DNA of 16,821 bases from positions 1-16,821 of the forward strand of contig JAEWBE010000070.1 of assembly GCA_023391275.1 (NCBI GenBank). The letters are read 5' to 3'. The translations under genes were made by a program, and so were the position numbers. Each line of letters opens with the position of its first letter. Positions within the stretch are counted from its first letter, which is position 1. The notes below the pieces were generated by a model. It made no database searches and had not been told where the DNA came from. It saw only the letters and a program-made list of their open reading frames with translations. Source of the stretch: Bacillota bacterium (lineage in GTDB: Bacteria > Bacillota > Clostridia > Oscillospirales > Acutalibacteraceae). Of the stretch, positions 8,377-14,471 are shown piece by piece.

Positions 8377-9486
8377 ATGAACAAGCAATTCGTAACATTG
8401 CGTCAGGCGACCAGTATTATTGTCGTGTATATCTGCGGAAGCAGTGTGGTACTGGGTGGATTTTCCGATGCGGGACAGGATTCATGGATATGCCTGATTC
8501 TCTCACAGATAATCGCAATTCCCATGATCCTTATTTATGCCAGAATTATTGATTTGTTCCCTAAACAAGGTCTTTACGAAATCTTTAATATTTTATTTGG
8601 TAAGATCTTTGGGAAAATCCCGACCATCCTAATTACCTGGTATGCGATACATCTTGCGGCTTTGGTGCTGCGGAATTTTACAGAGTTTATCGCCATAGTA
8701 TCCATGCCCGAAACACCCCAGCTTCCGCTCATGATTATCATGATTTTAGTCACCGTTTATTTGGCAAGAAGCGGCGTCAAAACCCTGGGAAAATGGTCGC
8801 TCATCGTTTTGCCCATTATCATTGCGATTATGTTCCTTACAATTTTTTTGCTGCTCAACCAGATGGATTTCAATAATATTTTGCCCGTCATGAACCATAG
8901 TACAAAAGAAATTTTATCCGGTGCTTATGAACTTTTTACATTCCCGTTCGCTGAAACGGTCTTGTTTTTAACGATTGCCGATTGTATTAAGAAGGAGGAC
9001 AGCCCCTATAAAGTTTACGTTTGGGGCTTGGTCGTTGGAGCGCTTATTTTATTCTTCGTCATATTGAGAAATGTAACGTCTTTGGGGGTCCCTATGTTGA
9101 AGTCAGTATATTTTCCGTCCTATGTTGCGGCGAGAATTATTAATGTGAGTGACTTTTTGGCTAGAATAGAAGGCTCCATTTCGATTAATTTCATATTCGG
9201 CGGGATTACGAAAATTACACTTTGCCTTCTGGCGGCTTCTAAGGGGCTTGCCAATCTATTTAATTTACAGGATTACAAAAAGGTTATATTACCGGTCAGC
9301 CTCACGGTGATGGCCTTGTGCAGCATCCTTTACACGAACACCATGGAAATGATTAGTTTTTTACCGATTTATGCAATTTATGTTATTCCCTTTCAAATCC
9401 TGATTCCGATTTTAACTTGGGGTTTCGGCGAAATCAAGATACGCATCCAAAAGAAAGCGGGCGGAGCCGATGCGGCGGCAAAATAA
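8377..9486 (+). CDS. GerAB-type germinant receptor B subunit
   Basis: A 369-residue integral membrane protein of the APC-like spore-germination transporter family, with about 10 hydrophobic helices through the whole length. In GerA-type receptors this subunit holds the nutrient (often amino acid) binding pocket. The N-terminus LRQATSIIVVYICGSSVV and the central SGVKTLGKW segment fit the family. ATG 8377 follows AAAGGA (about 8362-8367) at good spacing; the open frame runs 51 nt further upstream into the D gene but has no convincing start there. It is the last gene of the operon. Confidence 0.94.
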   Translation: MNKQFVTLRQATSIIVVYICGSSVVLGGFSDAGQDSWICLILSQIIAIPMILIYARIIDLFPKQGLYEIFNILFGKIFGKIPTILITWYAIHLAALVLRNFTEFIAIVSMPETPQLPLMIIMILVTVYLARSGVKTLGKWSLIVLPIIIAIMFLTIFLLLNQMDFNNILPVMNHSTKEILSGAYELFTFPFAETVLFLTIADCIKKEDSPYKVYVWGLVVGALILFFVILRNVTSLGVPMLKSVYFPSYVAARIINVSDFLARIEGSISINFIFGGITKITLCLLAASKGLANLFNLQDYKKVILPVSLTVMALCSILYTNTMEMISFLPIYAIYVIPFQILIPILTWGFGEIKIRIQKKAGGADAAAK

Positions 9487-9535
9487 TTTTCCGAGCCCCG
9501 GGGCGGATGTGCCGCCGCGGCTGTGCGGATAAATA

Positions 9536-9563
9536 AACGAGCCTGTATCACAACAGACTCGTT
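9536..9563 (+). terminator. First hairpin after the germination operon
   Basis: ACGAGCCTGT (9537-9546) pairs with ACAGACTCGT (9553-9562) with one A-C mismatch, and the sequence after it is TAAGTTTTATA. It is a plausible but weak terminator, backed up by a stronger one 18 nt downstream. Confidence 0.5.
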
Positions 9564-9580
9564 AAGTTTTATAATTCCCA

Positions 9581-9616
9581 AGTCCCTTTCAGCTGAATTG
9601 GCTGTAAGGGATTTTT
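9581..9616 (+). terminator. Terminator of the germination operon
   Basis: A 13-position stem (9581-9593 with 9601-9613, one mismatch and one G-U pair) with a 7-nt loop runs into ATTTTT. This is a good rho-independent terminator about 100 nt after the B-subunit stop. Confidence 0.85.
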
Positions 9617-9637
9617 GCATATCTGGGAATTTTTGTG

Positions 9638-9665
9638 TTGAGTTTGTCGAAATCAGTGGTATTAT
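9638..9665 (+). promoter_or_regulatory. Possible sigma-A promoter of the phosphatidyltransferase gene
   Basis: TTGAGT (9638-9643) and TATTAT (9660-9665) are 16 nt apart, just after the preceding terminator and about 185 nt before the next start codon. The leader between them (9670-9851) contains no frame I can support and no RNA family I recognise. Confidence 0.45.
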
Positions 9666-9851
9666 ATAACTTATACAGAGAAATTAATCGGAAGAGATAG
9701 ATTTGCTCTTATAATCCGGCTTCTCATCGCTGCTTCTGCTGCTAAAGCAATATGGTTTTAATTCACCGGAATCAAGGGTAATAATGATAATACGAAGTTC
9801 CGGAAAGCCTTCGGACCTCTTAAAGACCAGTAATTAATATGGGGTGAAATG

Positions 9852-10382
9852 ATGAATCCAGCCGCAAATTATATATCAATTTTCAGAATTATTATTTCAC
9901 CGACTCTATTTTTTACAAAGCCTTTCAGTCCGGCTTTTTTATTTATATATCTTATGATCGGATTAAGTGATATTGCAGACGGTTATATAGCCCGAAAAAC
10001 ATGCTCTGCAAGTAAATTGGGAGAAAAATTGGATTCCATCGCAGATATGGTTTTCGATTGTGTTCTGATTGTAATTTTATACCCGGTTGTGGCTCCTAAA
10101 ATGCAAATTCTGATTTGGATTTCAATCATAGCACTCATTAGAATCGTATCAGTAGTGGTAGTGTTTGTGAAATACAAAATATTTGGAATGGTTCATACAT
10201 TTGCCAATAAGGGGACAGGGCTCTTGCTGTTTTCTTTCCCCATATTATATTCCGTGCTCCAGCCGGAAATCTTAATGTGCGCGCTTTGCGCCGTCGCAAG
10301 TATTTCTGCAATTGAAGAATTGCTTATTGATTTGTCGTCGAAAGAATGGCAGGCGAACCGGAAAAGCGTATTTATAAAATGA
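9852..10382 (+). CDS. CDP-alcohol phosphatidyltransferase family protein
   Basis: A 176-residue membrane enzyme of the family that joins a CDP-linked lipid (or CDP-alcohol) to an alcohol in phospholipid synthesis. The complete signature DG-x2-AR-x8-G-x3-D-x3-D is present, starting at the DGYIAR segment near residue 43 and ending in SIAD, with all catalytic Asp residues kept. About five or six helices are visible, as usual for the fold. The alcohol is not predictable; phosphatidylglycerophosphate synthase-like activity is one option. Two ATGs are adjacent (9849 and 9852); the second fits the GGGGTG site at 9841-9846 better. It stands alone, with about 75 nt to the next gene. Confidence 0.88.
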   Translation: MNPAANYISIFRIIISPTLFFTKPFSPAFLFIYLMIGLSDIADGYIARKTCSASKLGEKLDSIADMVFDCVLIVILYPVVAPKMQILIWISIIALIRIVSVVVVFVKYKIFGMVHTFANKGTGLLLFSFPILYSVLQPEILMCALCAVASISAIEELLIDLSSKEWQANRKSVFIK

Positions 10383-10415
10383 TACGAAGTTCAAAAGGTT
10401 TCCCCGGCTTCGTAT
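10382..10415 (+). repeat. Inverted repeat after the phosphatidyltransferase gene
   Basis: ATACGAAG (10382-10389) and CTTCGTAT (10408-10415) are perfect inverted copies around an 18-nt loop. They start at the last base of the stop codon. The 11-mer ATACGAAGTTC recurs before the gene at 9790-9800, also within a small hairpin (CGAAG/CTTCG, 9793-9813). There is no T tract, so this is not a typical terminator. Confidence 0.5.
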
Positions 10416-10456
10416 AGGAGTAATATATTATACAGATTAAATTTGGAGGCAGTTAC

Positions 10457-11416
10457 GTGAAAAAAGGATATCTATATATAGCTTTAACAGCTATTATCTT
10501 CAGTACAATGGAAATTGCGTTAAAGCTTGTTTCCGGATCATTTAATCCAATACAGCTTACTTTTACAAGATTCTTTATAGGCGGTCTGTTTCTAATACCG
10601 TTTGCTATAGGGGCGCTTCACAAAAGACATTCTTCAATTTCAGCCGGCGATTTAGGATACTTTGTTTTTTTAGGGTTTTTAGGCACTGTTGTGAGCATGG
10701 GCTTATATCAACTGGCAGTTCAGAATACGAAAGCTTCTGTGGTTGCTGTTCTATTTAGCTGTAATCCGGTCTTTGTTACAATATTAGCCTGCTTTCTCCT
10801 CAAAGAAGCTATTTATAAAAACAATATTCTTGCTTTAATTCTGGAAGTTATCGGTACTATAATAATCATAAATCCTTTCAATACAAAGCTGAGCGTATCG
10901 GGTATTATACTTACCATAGCATCGACTTTAACCTTTGCTTCTTATGGAGTTTACGGTAAAAAGAAATGTGAAAAATATGGCGGCATTGTGGTAACCTGTT
11001 TTGGATTTTTATTTGGAAGTCTTGAAATGTTGGCTTTAATTGGCCTAAGCCATATTACTCCGATTGCAAATTATTTTTCTTCGAATGGACTTTCAATATT
11101 CGCAAATATCCCTTTATTTACAGGGTATACTTTAAGCACGCTTCCTATCATATCATATATTTTCATAATCAATACCGGGGTTGGATATGCCTGCTATTTT
11201 AAATCCATGGAAGAAACATCTGCCCAAACCACTTCATTAGTCTTCTTCTTTAAGCCAATATTGGCACCGATTCTTGCCTTCCTTTTATTACATGAGGCTA
11301 TCCCGTTCAATATGCTCATGGGTATTTTATTTATACTTTTTGGCTCGCTTTCATCCATCCTGCCTGGATTATTAACTCAAAGAAATTCTAAAGCCTCAGC
11401 AGAAATATCTGACTGA
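10457..11416 (+). CDS. EamA-family (DMT) transporter
   Basis: A 319-residue permease with about 10 hydrophobic helices arranged as two tandem EamA halves (about 1-140 and 150-300). The second half ends in the family-typical FFFKPILAPILAFLLLHEA. Members export or import small metabolites such as amino acids, and the substrate cannot be told from sequence. The start is GTG at 10457, with TTGGAGG (10443-10449) 7 nt upstream. It is AT-rich compared with the genes further left. The next gene, panE, follows after 81 nt in the same direction with no terminator between, so the two may be co-transcribed. Confidence 0.92.
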   Translation: MKKGYLYIALTAIIFSTMEIALKLVSGSFNPIQLTFTRFFIGGLFLIPFAIGALHKRHSSISAGDLGYFVFLGFLGTVVSMGLYQLAVQNTKASVVAVLFSCNPVFVTILACFLLKEAIYKNNILALILEVIGTIIIINPFNTKLSVSGIILTIASTLTFASYGVYGKKKCEKYGGIVVTCFGFLFGSLEMLALIGLSHITPIANYFSSNGLSIFANIPLFTGYTLSTLPIISYIFIINTGVGYACYFKSMEETSAQTTSLVFFFKPILAPILAFLLLHEAIPFNMLMGILFILFGSLSSILPGLLTQRNSKASAEISD

Positions 11417-11497
11417 AAAAAGCAAACCCATTATAAACAAATTAAGATCATAGCCCGGCGTACACGATGAATGCCGGTGTAAAAGGGGTAAATTAAT

Positions 11498-12412
11498 ATG
11501 GAAATAGAAAACGTCGCAATTATCGGAATGGGGGCCATCGGAACGGTTTACGGCAACCTGCTTTATCAAAAATACGGCTCAAATTTTGCTATTATAGCGA
11601 ATGGTATCCGCGGGGAAAAATTAAAAGCAGACGGCACAACCATAAATGGAAATACTTTTCACCCTCGTGTGATTGCAGGACCGGAGGAAAACTTTAAGGC
11701 CGATTTGATCCTTGTTTGCGTAAAGAATTATCAGCTTGATCATGCTCTGGCGGATATGAAAGATTTGGTTTGCGAAAAAACAGTTATACTTCCCCTTCTC
11801 AACGGAATTACAGCCAGAGACAGAATTTTATCTGCATTTCCGAACAACAAGGTGCTTTATGGGCTTTCCATTTACATAGATGCCGTAAGAACGCCCGAGG
11901 GTGTCTTAAATACGGTCAATGGCGTAATTCAATTTGGGAATGCCGATAATTCCACACTGGCACCGGAAGTAGTTGATGTAGAAAGATTCTTGACCGCTGC
12001 CGGTATTGAAGTACAGGTTTGTCCGAATATGATACGGACTATATGGAAAAAGTGGATGCTTAACGTCGGCGGCAATCAGGTTTCCGCTGCCACCGGTGCA
12101 GCCTATGGTAAAATATGCAGCATTGAAACAAACAGAATCCTTTTTTGTGAAGCCATGATGGAAGTTGTTGCCCTGGCCAGAGCTTCATGTATTGATTTAT
12201 CTGAAAAAGATGTACTCGAATTTGAAAACATGATGAGAACTTTCTCTCCTCAAGGTAAAACGTCAATGCTTCAGGATGTGGAAGCTAAACGGCGGACCGA
12301 AGTTGATTATTTTGCAGGTACGGTAGTTGAACTTGGTAAGAAACTTAATGTTTCCACGCCTGTTAACCATGTCTTATACTGTATAATTAAATCGATAGAA
12401 CAGCTATATTGA
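11498..12412 (+). CDS. panE: 2-dehydropantoate 2-reductase (ketopantoate reductase)
   Basis: A 304-residue NADPH-dependent reductase converting ketopantoate to pantoate, a step of pantothenate and coenzyme A synthesis; E. coli PanE has almost the same length. The N-terminal Rossmann motif is GMGAIG (about 10-15). The VKNYQ segment (Lys76), the LLNG segment, Lys185 (in KWMLN) and Glu268 (in the LQDVEAKRRTEVDY block) correspond to conserved active-site positions. GGGG (11485-11488) lies 9 nt before the ATG. ApbA/PanE relatives acting on other 2-keto acids exist, so the exact substrate is not certain. There are no other pantothenate genes nearby. Confidence 0.88.
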   Translation: MEIENVAIIGMGAIGTVYGNLLYQKYGSNFAIIANGIRGEKLKADGTTINGNTFHPRVIAGPEENFKADLILVCVKNYQLDHALADMKDLVCEKTVILPLLNGITARDRILSAFPNNKVLYGLSIYIDAVRTPEGVLNTVNGVIQFGNADNSTLAPEVVDVERFLTAAGIEVQVCPNMIRTIWKKWMLNVGGNQVSAATGAAYGKICSIETNRILFCEAMMEVVALARASCIDLSEKDVLEFENMMRTFSPQGKTSMLQDVEAKRRTEVDYFAGTVVELGKKLNVSTPVNHVLYCIIKSIEQLY

Positions 12413-12629
12413 ATTTGCATTATAAAGATAAAATGAGGTCTGTATTGTACTCCTAACTTCTGACACATATAGTACAAATAGCCAACGGGTAAAGATCAAG
12501 ACTTAAAAAGCGTTCGGGGCATCTTTCTGAATAAAATATGAAATGCCGCATGAACACCGTGGTAGCTGTAACTTAAGTGCGGCTTCTTACGAAGACGATT
12601 TGGCATATTAACATACCTATGATAAAATC
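12413..12629 (+). other. Non-coding stretch after panE
   Basis: No gene is supported here. A 62-codon frame on the minus strand (12496-12684) runs through the perfect inverted repeat that follows and resembles nothing I know. I also see no clear terminator for panE before the inverted repeats further on. Confidence 0.4.
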
Positions 12630-12660
12630 GCACAATTGCAAAGTTGCTTTGCAATTGTGC
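12630..12660 (+). repeat. Perfect 13-bp inverted repeat
   Basis: GCACAATTGCAAA (12630-12642) and TTTGCAATTGTGC (12648-12660) pair perfectly around the loop GTTGC. It is not followed by T residues, so it is not a standard terminator. It opens a 170-nt stretch with several further inverted repeats. Confidence 0.85.
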
Positions 12661-12678
12661 CTGCTGCGTTAGCTTAGC

Positions 12679-12746
12679 CTGCAAATATCGATCACGTACA
12701 GAAAGGATACTTTCTCATTTGCAGTTTTTCCGCCTCACTTTGTACG
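12679..12746 (+). ncRNA. Candidate structured RNA or dispersed repeat
   Basis: CTGCAAAT (12679-12686) pairs with ATTTGCAG (12717-12724), which is followed by TTTTT. Inside it AGAAAG/CTTTCT (12700-12705 with 12710-12715) forms a hairpin with a GATA loop. An alternative pairing joins CGTACA (12695-12700) with TGTACG (12741-12746). Two mutually exclusive pairings involving a terminator-like hairpin suggest a regulatory RNA, but the block could also be an intergenic repeat or an end of a mobile element. No known RNA family is recognised. Confidence 0.35.
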
Positions 12747-12779
12747 ATTTCTCGACGCCGACCGTATTTTGACACGCTT

Positions 12780-12803
12780 AAGCACCCTTACGGGTGCTTT
12801 TTA
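12780..12803 (+). terminator. Hairpin terminator reading rightward
   Basis: AAGCACCC (12780-12787) pairs with GGGTGCTT (12792-12799) around TTAC and continues into TTTTATG on the plus strand. It would end plus-strand transcription from panE or from the structured region. In the minus direction it lacks a T tract, so the terminator of the minus-strand repeat gene is unclear. Confidence 0.75.
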
Positions 12804-12816
12804 TGCCGCCTCATCT

Positions 12817-14088
12817 TTAAAACTTACTCACCGCTTTAAGGACTTCCGCTAGTGCCCACTCCTTTTGGGCGGCTGCACACAACAGATCCTTAGCAACATT
12901 CATTTTTCTTTCGGGACTCAAATATTTCTCGGCCGATATTTCCTGCAATGACTGGCAGAAAAACAGTCTTAAACAGCGTATCATCCAGGCTTCTTCCGCC
13001 AATATGCGCAAAACCCATCCGCCTGCAGTCTGCTGCTCGCTTCCGACCGGACATCCTACCGTTTCCCAGCTTACCCCCGTATATTTCATCACGATTACAT
13101 TTTTTGATATGTCATGATAGGCGATATACGGAGTGTTGTTTCTGTCCAGGGCGATGGTTGTGTCCGACGCGCTGCTCGGCGAAAATCCCGGGCTTCCGAC
13201 ATATACCCAGTTTGTGCCGTCGAACTTCATGACCGTGACTCTCACTTGATTTTCAGCATCCTGATAGACGACATACGGGATGTTGTTGGAATCGATCGCG
13301 ATGGAAGTAAAGAACACCTCGCCCGCTGAAAAACCCGGATTTCCGACGTATACCCAGCTTGTGCCGTTAAACTTCTTCACGGTTGCTTTGAAGCCGTTAC
13401 CGGCATCCTGATAGGCGACATACGGCGTGTCGTTTGAGTCTATGGCCATTGTAATATAATTTACGCCGCTTATTGAAAACCCGGGGCTCCCAACGTTCAC
13501 CCAGTTTGAGCCGTTAAACTTCATGACGGTCGCTTTGTAATTGTAAGCCACATCCTCGTAAGAAACATAGGGCATGTTGCGGCTGTCCAGAACAATCGAC
13601 GTGAACAGCGCGTTGCTCGCCGAAAACCCGGGGCTCCCCACGGTTACCCAGTTTGTACCGTTAAACTTCATTACTGTGGCTTTGAAAACCGGTCCGTCCC
13701 CGTCAAAGGCTACATAGGGAATGTTGTTTGAATCTATGGCGATGGAAGTGTACCCCACCGCGCCCGCCGAAAAACCAGCGTTTCCCACGGTCACCCAGTT
13801 TATGCCGTTAAACTTCATTACCGTGGCTTTTCCGTTGTTCGCACTGTCGACGTATGCGACATACGGGGTGTTGTTACGGTCTAAAGCCATTGAGATATAG
13901 GTTGCCGCACCTGCCGAAAAACCGGGTTCCCCCACAGGTTCCCAGCTAAATCCGTTGTATTTGCTTACGGATACCCTGTTTTCGCTGCCGGTATCCTGAT
14001 AGGCGATATATGGGGCGTTGAGTGAATCTATTGCAATCGATATGGAATTCGTATCACTTGATGAAACATTAAAAGCGTTTGTAACCAT
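12817..14088 (-). CDS. Seven-repeat beta-propeller-like protein
   Basis: A 423-residue protein of unknown function. Residues 14 to about 354 are seven tandem repeats, six of exactly 49 residues and the last slightly shorter. Each reads roughly as a strand ending in SIAIDSNNIPYVAYQD, then KATVMKFNGTNWVTVG and a PGFSAG turn. Seven repeats of this size predict a seven-bladed beta-propeller, usually a binding surface for sugars, peptides or proteins. The last 70 or so residues are unrelated, helical and hold all the Cys residues. No signal peptide or membrane segment is seen, so it is either cytoplasmic or released by an unusual route. GAGGAG lies 9 nt before the ATG. It is the only minus-strand gene in the window, flanked by inverted repeats on one side and a gene remnant on the other, suggesting acquisition by transfer. 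The repeats are also visible as a 147-bp period in the DNA. A spore-coat or lectin-like role is possible but speculative. Confidence 0.85.
   Translation of the reverse strand: MVTNAFNVSSSDTNSISIAIDSLNAPYIAYQDTGSENRVSVSKYNGFSWEPVGEPGFSAGAATYISMALDRNNTPYVAYVDSANNGKATVMKFNGINWVTVGNAGFSAGAVGYTSIAIDSNNIPYVAFDGDGPVFKATVMKFNGTNWVTVGSPGFSASNALFTSIVLDSRNMPYVSYEDVAYNYKATVMKFNGSNWVNVGSPGFSISGVNYITMAIDSNDTPYVAYQDAGNGFKATVKKFNGTSWVYVGNPGFSAGEVFFTSIAIDSNNIPYVVYQDAENQVRVTVMKFDGTNWVYVGSPGFSPSSASDTTIALDRNNTPYIAYHDISKNVIVMKYTGVSWETVGCPVGSEQQTAGGWVLRILAEEAWMIRCLRLFFCQSLQEISAEKYLSPERKMNVAKDLLCAAAQKEWALAEVLKAVSKF
13042..14049 (-). repeat. Seven tandem 147-bp coding repeats
   Basis: The DNA of the propeller gene repeats with a 147-bp period; for example CCCAG on the plus strand recurs at 13206 and 13353, followed each time by a closely similar CCGTNNAACTTC block. 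Each unit encodes one 49-residue repeat. The outermost units are more diverged than the middle ones, as expected if amplification occurred from the centre. Confidence 0.85.
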
Positions 14089-14177
14089 TTCGCGTTACTC
14101 CTCAATCTCCTTATTTATAGTAAAGGGGTCTTTTCCCATCATCAGTATATGAAAAGGCTTTTTTGACTGCCACCTTA
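14089..14177. other. Gap upstream of the propeller gene
   Basis: This stretch should hold the promoter of the minus-strand propeller gene. On the minus strand a CATATACT box (plus positions about 14147-14154) resembles a mother-cell sporulation -10 element, but no matching -35 box is at the right distance. No other feature is seen. Confidence 0.25.
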
Positions 14178-14455
14178 ATGGAAACGAGTAAAATTTGTAC
14201 AGTAAGGTTATTAATATACAGAAATGCCCGGCATACTTTGAAATACAAACAGCTGTATCAAAAGTGAAAAGAATTCAATGAGCGTGTCTTCGCCAATGCA
14301 AAAGTGAAATACAGAATTCCAGATAAATTTGAGGCTGATATTAATAGCGATAATTTATTCAATCAACAAAAAATAGGCTTTATAAATCTATAATTGACCG
14401 TATCATATGGACTCGAACTGAAAACAATATTACCATCGATATAAAATTCAAATAA
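14178..14455 (+). pseudogene. Decayed C-terminal gene remnant, recombinase-like
   Basis: Read in one frame from 14178, the sequence encodes a protein-like stretch broken by TGA at 14265 and continuing as KEFNERVFANAKVKYRIPDK and beyond. Near 14370 the plausible reading moves to another frame, giving NRLYKSIIDRIIWTRTENN followed by ITIDIKFK and a stop at 14453-14455. The last part resembles the C-terminal end of serine recombinases, where a helix of the type LIDRI is followed by alternating hydrophobic strands. One stop and one frameshift indicate a dead fragment. The recombinase identity is an inference from a short segment. It ends 16 nt before the start codon of the next gene. Confidence 0.4.
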
Positions 14456-14471
14456 CGAGGGGGGTGATGCC

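Noticed and set aside
9790..10415. ATACGAAGTTC and CTTCGTATA resemble arms of a loxP recombination site
   Set aside because: Only about 10 bases match, the arms face the opposite way with an 18-nt loop, and there is no recombinase gene. The match is probably chance.
12496..12684. 62-codon minus-strand frame after panE
   Set aside because: It includes one full perfect inverted repeat, has no convincing ribosome-binding site and matches nothing known.
13042..14049. Tandem period of 147 bp considered as a CRISPR or satellite array
   Set aside because: The repeats are coding, in frame, without spacers, and vary at synonymous and loop positions.
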